The notes: a model not told the origin generated them from the letters alone. Shown: positions 8,502 to 16,521, counted from the stretch's first letter. The stretch: DNA of 64,000 nt from Methylobacterium sp. 17Sr1-1 (GCF_003173775.1 NZ_CP029552.1:583001-647000); one strand, 5' to 3'. Numbers and translations are program-made.

Positions 8502-9251
8502 TCAACCTCTGGCGTAGCGGCGCAGGATCAGGGTTTCGAGCCCCCGGGCGGCCTCGTAGACGGCCATCCCGAGGGCGGTGATCACCACGAAGAGGGCGAC
8601 GATCAGACTCGAATCCATCGTGCTCTGGGCGGCGATGATCGAGGCGCCGAGGCCCTGGCGCCCGCCGACGAACTCGCCCACCACCGCGCCGACGAGCGCG
8701 AGCACGATGGCGACGCGGAACCCCGCGAGGATCACCGGCAGGGCGGTGGGCAGCTTCAGGCGCAAAAGGGTCTGGGCGCGGCTCGCCCCGAGCATGCGGA
8801 ACAGCTCGCGCTGGCCGGGCTCGACCTGGGCCAAGCCCGTGAGGGTATTCTCGAAGAGCGGAAAGAAGCAGATCAGCGCGGTGATCACCACGGTCGGCGT
8901 CAGGCCGAAGCCGAACCACAGGATGAGCAGCGGGCCGAGCGCCAGCTTCGGCACCAGCTGGCTCGCCAGCACGTAGGGGCGCAGCACCCGGTGGAGCGCC
9001 GGCCATTCCGCCAGCAGGATTCCGGCGCCGAGGCCGAGGAAAGTGCCGGCGAGGAGGCCGAGCGCCATCTCCGTCACGGTGACGCGCAGGTGCGGCCAGA
9101 GCCGGCCCGACGCCACCTCGCCCCACAGCGTGTCCGTGACGGCGGAGGGGGCGGGCAGGACGAGGGGCGAAACGCGGCCTGAGCGGCACCACGCCTCCCA
9201 GGCACAGAGCAACGCCGCCAGCAGCAGGGCGGAGGCAAGCCGTGTCCTCAC
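8502..9251 (-). CDS. ABC transporter permease (BPD-type, ThiX/SsuC-like)
   Basis: This 249-residue integral membrane protein has about six helices and the binding-protein-dependent permease motif, here SRAQTLLRLKLPTALPVILAG, which docks onto the ATPase. The N-terminal region has WEAWCRSGRVSPLVLPAPSAV, typical of the nitrate/sulfonate/thiamine-precursor importers. Its start overlaps the ATPase gene by 4 nt (9248-9251). It forms an importer with the ATPase and the THI5-like binding protein, and regulation is shared through the operon leader. Confidence 0.9.
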   Translation of the reverse strand: MRTRLASALLLAALLCAWEAWCRSGRVSPLVLPAPSAVTDTLWGEVASGRLWPHLRVTVTEMALGLLAGTFLGLGAGILLAEWPALHRVLRPYVLASQLVPKLALGPLLILWFGFGLTPTVVITALICFFPLFENTLTGLAQVEPGQRELFRMLGASRAQTLLRLKLPTALPVILAGFRVAIVLALVGAVVGEFVGGRQGLGASIIAAQSTMDSSLIVALFVVITALGMAVYEAARGLETLILRRYARG

Positions 9252-10042
9252 GCCGCCCGTCCGATCGCGGGAGGCGGGCCGTCCGAGGAACCATCCATGA
9301 TCGCGCGGAGCGCGCGGCAGACAGCCCCGAAGGCGGGCTCGTAGCGGATTCCCGGCGGCCGGGGGCGCGGCAGCGGCACCGCGCCCTCGTGCACCAGGCG
9401 CCCGGCCGCCATCACGCCGACCCGGTCGCCGAGATACGCCGCCTCGGCGATGTCGTGGGTGACGAAGAGCGCCGCGGTGCCGCGGGAGGCGCAGAGGCGC
9501 AGGAGATCGTCCTGCAACTCCTCGCGGGTCAGCGCGTCGAGGGCGGCGAAGGGCTCGTCGAGGAGGAGCAGGTCCGGCTGCGTCACCAGCGCCCGGGCCA
9601 TCGCCACCCGGCTCTGCTGCCCGCCCGACAGGGCGGCGGGGCGGCGCTCCGTCAGGTCGCCGAGGCCCATGGCCGCGAGGAGGTCGCGGGCGGCCTCGCG
9701 GTCGGACGCGCGCGGCCGGCGCGCGAGCGAGACCGGCAGGAGCACGTTGTCGAGGGCGGAGAGCCAGGCGAGCAGGGTCGGGGCCTGGAACACGAAGCCG
9801 ACGCTCGGCGCCGGGCCGTTCACCGCCCGCCCGTCGATCCGCACCGTGCCGGCATCCGGCGCGAGCAGCCCGGCGGCGACCTTCAGCAGGGTGGTCTTGC
9901 CGCAGCCGCTGCGGCCGAGCAGGCAGTGGATCGCCCCGCGGGGGATCGCCCAGTCGACGCCCGCGACGGTCTCGATGGGATCGCCGGGGAAGCGGTAGCG
10001 TACGCCGTCGAGGGCGAGGGCGAGAGACGGCTCAGTCGGCAT
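9248..10042 (-). CDS. ABC transporter ATP-binding protein (ThiZ/SsuB-like)
   Basis: This 264-residue ATPase powers the importer. Walker A is GRSGCGKTTLL, the signature is LSGGQQSRVAMARAL, Walker B is LLLLDEPFAALD, and the switch His is in VTHDIAEA. The Q-loop is VFQAPTLLAW. The ATG at 10042 (MPTEPSLALAL) lies inside the end of the luxC-like gene, overlapping it by 11 nt. A longer in-frame start upstream would overlap further and adds only basic residues. The C-terminal 30 residues are a Pro/Gly-rich extension. Confidence 0.92.
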   Translation of the reverse strand: MPTEPSLALALDGVRYRFPGDPIETVAGVDWAIPRGAIHCLLGRSGCGKTTLLKVAAGLLAPDAGTVRIDGRAVNGPAPSVGFVFQAPTLLAWLSALDNVLLPVSLARRPRASDREAARDLLAAMGLGDLTERRPAALSGGQQSRVAMARALVTQPDLLLLDEPFAALDALTREELQDDLLRLCASRGTAALFVTHDIAEAAYLGDRVGVMAAGRLVHEGAVPLPRPRPPGIRYEPAFGAVCRALRAIMDGSSDGPPPAIGRAA

Positions 10043-11486
10043 AGGGCGCGAAGCCTTCCGCCGCCGCCTCGGCACTCGCCTCGATCTCCGTCATCGTGAC
10101 GAGGTCGAGCAGGCTGAAGCGGCCGTCATGGTGCCAGCCGGCCTCCGGCGCGGTCATGCGGCCGATCGCGGTGATCCGGGTGACGCCGATCGCGGCCAGA
10201 TCCTCCGCGAGGGCGAAGAGCCGCGCCGGGGCGGCGGCGATGCCGGCGGTCTGGAGATAGGCGCGGTGCGGCGCCACCAGGGCCGGCACCTCCGCGAGAT
10301 CCTCCACCGCCACCACGGCCACGCTGCGGTTGAGGCCGGACGGGCTCAAGCCCGTGGCGGAAGCGAGCAGGACGACGCTCCACGGATCGGCCGGATCGCC
10401 CAGCAGCGTCGCGCTCCCGTCGAGGGCCCGCATCTCGTGGGTGCTGCGCCAGGCCGCGATGGCGGCGGCCTCGCCCGGATCGAGCCGCCGGCGCGGGTGG
10501 CGGCTCGCCAGGGCCGCGAGTTCGTGGGCGAGGTGGCGGGCGAACTCGTCCGGCGTGACGGGACCGCCGCGCTCGACGAACAGCATCTGCGGCGCGTAGC
10601 AGCCCTGCTGCTCGTAGCGCCCGATGTCGTGGGCCGCGAGGCGCGCCAGCGGCCCGGCGCGGCGGCTGTCCAGCGCCTCGCGGGCGATCATCGCGAAGCC
10701 GATGCGGTGGCCGTGCGGCAGGAACCGGGTGGTGACCGGCACCTTGGCACGCAACGCCGTCAGGGTCTCGTCGCCGCCATAGGCCATGACGCAATCGGCC
10801 TGGGCCAGAAAGGCACCTTCCGCCCCGCCGGTCCCGCCCTTCCACCAGGTGACGGCCAGGCACTCGCCGAGCTCGGGATCGCTTTCCGCGATCAGGTGCG
10901 CGAACCAGCCGGCGGTGAGCGGCTCGGCGGAGGCGAGCTTGCCGATGCTGCCGGCCTTGACCAGGAGCCCCGAGACGAGGCTCCACAGCGGCAGGGCCGG
11001 GACGTTGCCGGCCCAGACATGGAGCAGCAGGTCGGGCCCCCGCGCCCGCACGAACCCGCCCTTCACCGCCGGCTGGAACCCGTCGAGCACGCCCGGATTG
11101 CAAAAATCCTCGGCGAGGAATCGCAGGAGCTGCGGCCGTCTAAAGGTCTTCAGGTAGCTCGACAGGCCGAGCCGCACCGTCTCGCTGTCGTAGCCGGTGA
11201 CGACAGGCAGGAGCGCCTCCGCCTTGCGGCGCAGCGGGTGGGCGCGGTCGAGCAGGCAGGCGCTCGCCCGGTCGATCGCCGCAACGATCCGCGCGGTCTC
11301 CATCCGCCGCAGGGCCGCGCGGGCGCGGGCGCGGACATGCCCGCACAGGGCCTTCGCCTGATCCTCGTCGAGGTCGGGCAGGGCCACCGCGACGGTCTCG
11401 CCCCAGGCGCTGTGCTCGACGATGCGCCGGCCGATCTTCTCGGAGGGGATGCCCGGCAGGTGGCCTGCCTGCTCCAAAGTGCTCAT
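10032..11486 (-). CDS. LuxC-like acyl reductase (NADPH, acyl to aldehyde)
   Basis: The 484-residue protein fits the LuxC family, which accepts an acyl group on an active-site cysteine and reduces it to an aldehyde with NADPH. The catalytic cysteine is most likely Cys296 in RYEQQGCYAPQ. Other family features are LLHVWAGNVPALPLWSL and KLASAEPLTAGWFA in the aldehyde-dehydrogenase-like fold, and TVTWWKGG-like AVTWWKGGTGG. The start overlaps the LuxE-like stop by 4 nt (ATGA). There is no luxAB luciferase or luxD nearby, so bioluminescence is not indicated. With the LuxE-like partner it would act as a carboxylic-acid reductase. The substrate is unknown. Confidence 0.88.
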   Translation of the reverse strand: MSTLEQAGHLPGIPSEKIGRRIVEHSAWGETVAVALPDLDEDQAKALCGHVRARARAALRRMETARIVAAIDRASACLLDRAHPLRRKAEALLPVVTGYDSETVRLGLSSYLKTFRRPQLLRFLAEDFCNPGVLDGFQPAVKGGFVRARGPDLLLHVWAGNVPALPLWSLVSGLLVKAGSIGKLASAEPLTAGWFAHLIAESDPELGECLAVTWWKGGTGGAEGAFLAQADCVMAYGGDETLTALRAKVPVTTRFLPHGHRIGFAMIAREALDSRRAGPLARLAAHDIGRYEQQGCYAPQMLFVERGGPVTPDEFARHLAHELAALASRHPRRRLDPGEAAAIAAWRSTHEMRALDGSATLLGDPADPWSVVLLASATGLSPSGLNRSVAVVAVEDLAEVPALVAPHRAYLQTAGIAAAPARLFALAEDLAAIGVTRITAIGRMTAPEAGWHHDGRFSLLDLVTMTEIEASAEAAAEGFAPYAD

Positions 11487-12559
11487 CCCTGCGCGGCGGC
11501 CAGGAACTCGGCCACCGCGACCGAGCAGCCGCGCGAGGCCGAGCCCTCGACCCGGCCGAGGAGCCGGAAGCCGCCCGGCGCGATCACCCCGGCATCCTCG
11601 GTCAGGATCGCCGAGACCGAGTTGAAATGGGCGAGGTCGTGGTGGACCAGCACGCCGGTCTCGCCCTCGGGCAGATCCTGGCCGGTCAGCGGATCGACGA
11701 CGCGGCTGCGGATCCAGTGCGGGCCGGACTTCACCGGCGGACAGACCGCGTTGCCGTCGTCGTAGAACTGGGTGCTCAGCTCGGTCATGCCGTACATGTT
11801 GAAGCATTCGCTCCGCGGGATCCCGAAGGCCTGCGAGAGCCCATCGTAGAACGCGTCCGGCTGGATCTCGCGCGACTGGCCCTTGAAGCCGCCGGTGTCG
11901 AAGAGAAAGCTGCCCGCCGGCAGGGCGAAGCGGCGGCCCTGGGCCGTCAGCGCATCCATCACCGGCACGAAGGCGTAGGTGGCGCCAAGCAGCGCGACCG
12001 GCTCGCCCGTGGATTCGGCGTGCGCCAGCACTGCCAGCAGCGCGTCGAGGTCGAGCCCGCCGGGACCGACGAAGACCGCGCTGTCCTGTGTGCCGAAGGT
12101 GTCCTTCGCCAGCGCCAGGTAATGGGCGAGGGAGGAGTTCGGCAGCGCCGCCTCGTCCGGGAACAGGATGCCCATCCGGATCGTCTCCCGCCCGCGCATG
12201 ATCCGGGCGGCGAAGCCCGTGAGCATCGAGGCGTCGTAGACTTTGAGCGTCGGGTGGTAGCTGCGGCCGCGCCCGCTGCCGGTCGTGCCGCTCGTCATGA
12301 ACACCCGCTCGGCCTCGTCGGGCGGGCAGCAGCTCAAGGTGAGGTCCTTGAACGCCTTGATCGGCACCGCCGGGATGTCGCGCCAGCGCCGCACCGTCAG
12401 CGGCGTGCGCCCGCGCTGTTGCGCGAAGCGCCGGTAAGGCGCGTTATGGGTGAACTGGTAGGCGAAGACCCGCAGGGCCAGGGCCTCGAACTCGGCCTCG
12501 CTCGCGCCGGGGCGTCCGATGAAGTCGAGGAGGGCCTCGACGATCTCCGCTTGCGACAT
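11483..12559 (-). CDS. LuxE-like acyl-protein synthetase (ANL superfamily)
   Basis: LuxE enzymes adenylate a carboxylate with ATP, load it on their own C-terminal cysteine and pass it to LuxC. With the ATG at 12559 the protein is 358 residues. TSGTTG at 89-94 is the ANL nucleotide motif, NMYGMTE near 254-260 is the second, and LLGR near 333-336 is the hinge-type motif. A cysteine 14 residues from the end (Cys345 in SRGCSVAVAEFL) sits where LuxE carries its acyl group. GAGG lies 8 nt before this ATG. An ATG at 12658 is in frame but overlaps the last base of the riboswitch aptamer and adds 33 residues with no family match. Confidence 0.86.
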   Translation of the reverse strand: MSQAEIVEALLDFIGRPGASEAEFEALALRVFAYQFTHNAPYRRFAQQRGRTPLTVRRWRDIPAVPIKAFKDLTLSCCPPDEAERVFMTSGTTGSGRGRSYHPTLKVYDASMLTGFAARIMRGRETIRMGILFPDEAALPNSSLAHYLALAKDTFGTQDSAVFVGPGGLDLDALLAVLAHAESTGEPVALLGATYAFVPVMDALTAQGRRFALPAGSFLFDTGGFKGQSREIQPDAFYDGLSQAFGIPRSECFNMYGMTELSTQFYDDGNAVCPPVKSGPHWIRSRVVDPLTGQDLPEGETGVLVHHDLAHFNSVSAILTEDAGVIAPGGFRLLGRVEGSASRGCSVAVAEFLAAAQG

Positions 12560-12656
12560 CACGGCCACCTCGCGCCCATCCCGGGCGACGGCCAGTCCGG
12601 CGGAGATCATGCGCGAAAAGACGGCTGTGACGGCCCTGAGCCCTCGCCGGTCCCGC

Positions 12657-12770
12657 ATCCCTACGCCGGCATGACCCGGATCAGGTTCATAGGGTCACCG
12701 CGGCGCCCGGACGGATCCGGACCGGCGGAATCTCAGCCTCCTCGCGAGGCCCCCCTGGGAGCCGGGGAGA
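12657..12770 (-). promoter_or_regulatory. TPP riboswitch (THI element)
   Basis: Read on the minus strand, the conserved core is intact. GGGGGGCC is followed by a CTCGCGAG-containing arm and GGCTGAGA (near 12731-12750). An optional P3-type extension follows, then ACCC...TGAACCTGATC (near 12679-12689), and GGTCATGCCGGCGTAGGGA closes the aptamer. This is the thiamine-pyrophosphate-binding THI box. About 95 nt separate it from the LuxE-like start, enough for an expression platform. It lies between the TetR gene and the six-gene operon and controls the latter. Confidence 0.95.
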
Positions 12771-12803
12771 GTGGGGGGTGCGGGGACGGGTGTCAAGTTG
12801 GGC

Positions 12804-13391
12804 TCAAGGACGCGCCAACCCCTCCGCCAGCCGCCCGAACGCCTCGAGCGCCTTCGCCAAGGTCGCCTCCGGCTCCCGTGACGCCGCGACCCACAAAGCC
12901 GCGTGGAGCGAGGCGCCGTTGAGGAGCCGCGCGGCGGCCTCCGCGTCCACCGGGGGGATCGCCCCGTCCGCGACGAGGGCCTGGATGCGCCGCGTCGTCT
13001 CGGCGAGGCAGGCGTTCTGGCTCGGCCACAGCGACGGATCGCCGAGGAAAGCCGGGCCGTCGAGGAGGAGGATGCGCTGGATCTCCGGCTCCAGGGCCAT
13101 CTCGATATAGGCCCGGTACTCGTCGAGGAGGCCGCGCCACGGGTCGGAGGCCCGCTCGCCGATTGCGCGCAGACGCGCCGCCATCTCGACGTCGATCTGC
13201 TCGATCACCGCCTGGAGCAGACCCTTCTTGTCGCCGAAATTGTGATAGAGCGCACCCCGCGTCAGCCCGGCGGCGGCGGTCAGCTCGTCCATCGAGGCGG
13301 CAGCGAAGCCCTTCTCGGCAAAGGCCGCCCTCGCCGTCCGGATGAGCTTCTCCTTCGTCTCCTCCATCATCTGCGCGCGTCGTCCAGCCAT
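12804..13391 (-). CDS. TetR/AcrR-family transcriptional repressor
   Basis: This 195-residue regulator has an N-terminal helix-turn-helix, with KLIRTARAAFAEKGF, MDELTAAAGLTRGALYHNF and GDKKGLLQAVI as the canonical TetR DNA-binding segment at about residues 12-60. The C-terminal ligand-binding domain is divergent and does not reveal the effector. GGGTGGGG precedes the ATG by about 5 nt. Three copies of a 13-bp palindrome lie directly upstream, in the gap shared with the divergent RidA-like gene, so it probably represses both itself and that gene. It stops 34 bp before the TPP riboswitch on the same strand, so some readthrough into that leader is possible. Confidence 0.9.
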   Translation of the reverse strand: MAGRRAQMMEETKEKLIRTARAAFAEKGFAAASMDELTAAAGLTRGALYHNFGDKKGLLQAVIEQIDVEMAARLRAIGERASDPWRGLLDEYRAYIEMALEPEIQRILLLDGPAFLGDPSLWPSQNACLAETTRRIQALVADGAIPPVDAEAAARLLNGASLHAALWVAASREPEATLAKALEAFGRLAEGLARP

Positions 13392-13412
13392 CGCGACCCC
13401 ACCCGTTTCGAC

Positions 13413-13475
13413 ATACGTCACGTATGTGAGTTGACATACGGCGCGTATCCATGCTCTCTCACATACGTCACGTAT
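13413..13475. promoter_or_regulatory. Three operator palindromes ATACG-N3-CGTAT
   Basis: ATACGTCACGTAT occurs at 13413-13425 and again at 13463-13475, with ATACGGCGCGTAT between them at 13436-13448. The start-to-start spacings are 23 and 27 bp. All three lie in the 105-bp gap between the divergent TetR and RidA-like genes, the place expected for TetR operators. Confidence 0.82.
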
Positions 13476-13496
13476 CTCAAATCGAGGAAGCGATCC

Positions 13497-13907
13497 ATGG
13501 CCCTGGCACCCACCAAGCGCGACGCCGTCTTCCCGCCCGGCCGGCAGGCCCTGTACGAGGAGCACCGCTACTCGGCGGCGATCCGTTCCGGCGACCTCCT
13601 GTTCGTCTCCGGTCAGGTCGGCAGCCGTGAGGACGGCTCGCCGGAGCCCGATTTCGAGGCGCAAGTTGCGCTCGCCTTCGCGCGGCTCTCGGCGGTGCTG
13701 GCGGCGGCGGGCTGCACCTTCGACGACGTCGTCGACGTCACGACGTTCCACACCGACCCCGCGGCGCAGTTCGACGCGGTGATGCGGGTGCGCGATCGTG
13801 CGATCGGGGCGGCGCCCTACCCGAACTGGACGGCGGTCGGCGTGACCTGGCTCGCGGGATTCGACTTCGAGATCAAGGTGATCGCACGGATTCCCGGCAC
13901 CGCCTGA
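13497..13907 (+). CDS. RidA-family (YjgF/YER057c) protein, divergent subgroup
   Basis: RidA proteins hydrolyse reactive enamine/imine intermediates, and related subgroups act in catabolic pathways. The 136-residue protein has the compact single-domain fold, with RSGDLLFVSGQVG, CTFDDVVDVTTFHTD and FEIKVIARIP. The arginine that canonical RidA uses for imine hydrolysis lies in a PARS-type motif. Here the equivalent stretch reads YPNWTAVGVTWL and has no Arg, so deaminase activity cannot be assumed. GAGGAAG precedes the ATG. It is divergent from the TetR gene and shares its three operators, so it is the likely main target. It ends 7 bp from the convergent MFS gene. Confidence 0.87.
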   Translation: MALAPTKRDAVFPPGRQALYEEHRYSAAIRSGDLLFVSGQVGSREDGSPEPDFEAQVALAFARLSAVLAAAGCTFDDVVDVTTFHTDPAAQFDAVMRVRDRAIGAAPYPNWTAVGVTWLAGFDFEIKVIARIPGTA

Positions 13908-13914
13908 TCCGGGA

Positions 13915-15231
13915 TCAGGGTTTCGCCGGCGCCTCGTCGGAGATGCCGACCTTGGCCCAGACGGTGAAGGCCAGCAGCGCCACCGGCACGCCGATGAGCG
14001 AGGTCAGGACGAAGAACAGCGGAAATCCCGTCCGCTCGACGAGGAAGCCGGAGAACCCGGCGAGCACACTGCCCGGGAAGGCGCAGAGCGAGGTCAGGAG
14101 CCCGAACTGGCTCGCCGCGTGCTCGGTCGAGGCCAGCGTCGACATGTAGGTGATGAGCACCACCGACGCGAAGGCGTAGGCGAAGTTGTCGATGCCGACG
14201 GTGACCGCGAAGGTCCAGAAGGCCTGGCCGCCGTCGCCGCCATGCGCCGCCAGGTAGGCGAGGCTCAGGTGCGAGGCCGAGGCCGCGACGGTGCCGACGA
14301 GGAGGCTCGGCAGCATGCCGATCCGCGGGATGAGGGCGCCGGCGAGGAAGGTGCCGCCGAGCCCGATCCAGAAGCCGAACAGCTTGGTGACGGTGGCGAT
14401 GTCGGTGTTCGAAAAACCCTGGTGCTTGAACAGCGGCACCGCCATCGCGGTCGCGACGTAGCCCGGCATGCGAAAGCCCGCGACCAGCAGCAGGATCGCC
14501 GGCGCCATCGGGCCGAGGCGGGAGAGAAGATCGCGGATCGGCGCCCAGACCGTGTCGACGAGGCCGGCGCGGGCGGGATGAGGCACCTTGTCCGAGGGCG
14601 GCTCCGGGGCGAGCACGGCCGCGATCATGCCGACCAGCATCAGCGCGCCCATGACGAGGTAGGCGCCGCGCCAGCCGATCCGGTCGGCGAGGAACAGCGC
14701 GCCGGCCCCTGCCGCGAGGTTGCCGATGCGCCAGCCGATCTCGGTCCAGGACGACAGCACGGCCTGCTTCTCGGGCGGCCGCACGCTGGTGATGCGCCAG
14801 CCGTCGACGACGAGGTCGAGGGTCGCCCCGGCGAATCCGAGCGCCACCGAGAAGGCGATCGTCCAGGCGAGCCAGTGCGCCGGATCCCCGAAGGCGATGC
14901 CGGCGAGCATCGCCATGACGGCCGCTTGCGCCACCACGATCCAGCCGCGGCGCCGGCCGAGGCGCGCCCCGAGGAGCGGCGGGTCGTAGCGGTCGAGGAA
15001 GGGGGCCCACAGGAACTTGAACTTGTAGGCCAGCGTCATCTCGCTCAGGAGACCGATCAGGGCGATCGAGAGGCCGGCGTCGGACAGCCACGCGGCCTGC
15101 GTCCCGTAGACGAGCAGGAACGGGATGCCGGAGGTGAAGCCGAGCCCCAGCGCCGGCGCGATCCGGCGGTCGGTGAACAGCGCCGACCAGAACGGTTCCT
15201 TGTCGGGGGATGTCACGGCCGGCGCGGTCAT
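13915..15231 (-). CDS. MFS permease, AmpG-like
   Basis: This 438-residue polytopic membrane protein has about 12 helices. The N-terminal part, GLGFTSGIPFLLVYGTQAAWLSDAGL followed by YKFKFLWAPFLDRYDPP and LGRRRGW, matches the AmpG family that imports muropeptides (GlcNAc-anhydroMurNAc peptides) for cell-wall recycling. Other MFS members of this branch carry siderophores or acetyl-CoA. The ATG at 15231 (MTAPAVTSPDKEPFW) directly precedes the conserved start; a longer in-frame reading runs through the divergent promoter region. It is shorter than E. coli AmpG (about 490 residues). No beta-lactamase or amidase gene is nearby. Confidence 0.82.
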   Translation of the reverse strand: MTAPAVTSPDKEPFWSALFTDRRIAPALGLGFTSGIPFLLVYGTQAAWLSDAGLSIALIGLLSEMTLAYKFKFLWAPFLDRYDPPLLGARLGRRRGWIVVAQAAVMAMLAGIAFGDPAHWLAWTIAFSVALGFAGATLDLVVDGWRITSVRPPEKQAVLSSWTEIGWRIGNLAAGAGALFLADRIGWRGAYLVMGALMLVGMIAAVLAPEPPSDKVPHPARAGLVDTVWAPIRDLLSRLGPMAPAILLLVAGFRMPGYVATAMAVPLFKHQGFSNTDIATVTKLFGFWIGLGGTFLAGALIPRIGMLPSLLVGTVAASASHLSLAYLAAHGGDGGQAFWTFAVTVGIDNFAYAFASVVLITYMSTLASTEHAASQFGLLTSLCAFPGSVLAGFSGFLVERTGFPLFFVLTSLIGVPVALLAFTVWAKVGISDEAPAKP

Positions 15232-15391
15232 GCTCGCTCGAATCTGCGGGCCCCGATCGGGGCGGAAGGTCGGGCAACCACGCCTCAACCGGGCGGGTGT
15301 GACAGCCGTTCCGGCGGAACCTGTGTCGCACGTCCCGCGATGGTCCGGACGACCGGTCATAGCACGGCCGCCATCTTCGGAACTCCTCTCC

Positions 15392-16243
15392 ATGACGCAG
15401 ACATCGACGCCCGTCTGGCTCATCACCGGCTGCTCCACCGGCTTCGGCCGCGAACTCGCGAAGCTCGTCCTCGCCCGCGGCTGGCGCGCCGTGGTGACGG
15501 CGCGCGACGCCGCCCGGGTCGCCGACCTCGCCGCCGGGGCGGAGGACCGGGTGCTGGCCCTGCCCCTCGACGTGACGAGGGCCGATCAGGTCGCGGCGGC
15601 CGTGAAGGGCGCCGAGGCGCGGTTCGGCCGCGTCGACGTTCTCGTCAACAATGCCGGCTACGGCTACCAGGCCTCGGTCGAGGAGGGCGAGGACGAGAAG
15701 ATCCGCGCCCAGTTCGACGCCAACGTCTTCGGGCTCTTCGCCCTCACCCGCGCGGTGCTGCCGGTGATGCGGGCGCAACGGAGCGGGCACGTCATCAACA
15801 TCACGTCGGTCGCCGGGCTGATCGGGTTTCCGGGCTCGGGCTACTACGCGGCGACGAAGCACGCGGTCGAGGGCTGGTCGGACGCGCTGGCGGCGGAAGT
15901 CGGACCGCTGGGGATCCGGGTCACCTGCGTCGAGCCCGGTCCGTTCCGTACCGACTGGGCCGGCCGCTCGCTGGTGCAGACCCCGAGCCGGATCGCCGAC
16001 TACGCCGAGACCGCCGGCGCCCGCATGAAGGCCACCGCCGGAAACAGCGGCACCCAGGCCGGCGACCCGGTCCGCGCCGCCGAGGCGATGATCCGGCTGA
16101 CCGAGAGCGCGTCGCCGCCGCGCCACCTCGTGCTCGGCGCCTTCGGCTTCGAGGCGGTGACCGAGCGGATGCGGGCGCGGCTCGCGGAGATCGAGGCGTC
16201 GGAGGCGGTGAGCCGCGGGGCGGATTATCCGGCGGGGGCGTGA
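15392..16243 (+). CDS. SDR-family oxidoreductase (classical, DltE-like)
   Basis: This 283-residue short-chain dehydrogenase has WLITGCSTGFGRELAK as the cofactor loop, NNAGYGY, a catalytic ITSVAG serine and YYAATKHAVEGWSD with the Tyr-x3-Lys pair. The TGCSTGFG form of the glycine motif and the long C-terminal part (after residue 190) place it in the group often annotated as oxidoreductase or retinol-dehydrogenase-like. The substrate is unknown. It is divergent from the AmpG-like gene with 160 bp between the starts, and ends in a gap filled by a palindromic repeat. Confidence 0.9.
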   Translation: MTQTSTPVWLITGCSTGFGRELAKLVLARGWRAVVTARDAARVADLAAGAEDRVLALPLDVTRADQVAAAVKGAEARFGRVDVLVNNAGYGYQASVEEGEDEKIRAQFDANVFGLFALTRAVLPVMRAQRSGHVINITSVAGLIGFPGSGYYAATKHAVEGWSDALAAEVGPLGIRVTCVEPGPFRTDWAGRSLVQTPSRIADYAETAGARMKATAGNSGTQAGDPVRAAEAMIRLTESASPPRHLVLGAFGFEAVTERMRARLAEIEASEAVSRGADYPAGA

Positions 16244-16285
16244 TACTGTTTCTGCTCAATCTCATTTTATGAAGATAAAGCACGT

Positions 16286-16435
16286 CTCCCCTCTCCCGTG
16301 TGGGAGAGGGGCCGGGGGTGAGGGTGGCGTGCTTCAGTGTGAAGCGCTGAGCGTGGTGCTGGCAGCGTGACGGTTCAGATCTATCCTGAAGCGCGCCACC
16401 CTCACCCCTACCCCTCTCCCACACGGGAGAGGGGA
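16286..16435. repeat. 150-bp inverted repeat built on CCCTCTCCC-GGGAGAGGG
   Basis: The outer 50 bp on each side are near-perfect reverse complements. Each contains an inner palindrome (TCCCCTCTCCCGTGTGGG plus AGAGGGG on the left, and its complement on the right) and GGGTGAGGGTGGCG. The centre is about 50 bp of unpaired sequence. It lies between the convergent SDR and COG0523 genes. Confidence 0.85.
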
Positions 16436-16521
16436 TCCCGCGCTCGACTGATATTATGGACGATCCAGAGTAAGGCGTGAGAGGATGTCGGTTTGTGCGA
16501 TCGAGTCTTGTCGATAGCACC

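Noticed and set aside
10032..12559. Bioluminescence (lux) operon
   Set aside because: LuxC- and LuxE-like genes are present, but there is no luxA, luxB or luxD, and the operon is under TPP control.
12656..12658. ATG at 12658 as start of the LuxE-like protein
   Set aside because: It overlaps the last base of the riboswitch aptamer, has no ribosome-binding site outside the aptamer, and adds 33 residues without family match.
14119..16272. 717-codon plus-strand open frame over the AmpG-like gene and the SDR
   Set aside because: It is antisense to one gene and out of frame with the other, with strongly biased composition and no domain.
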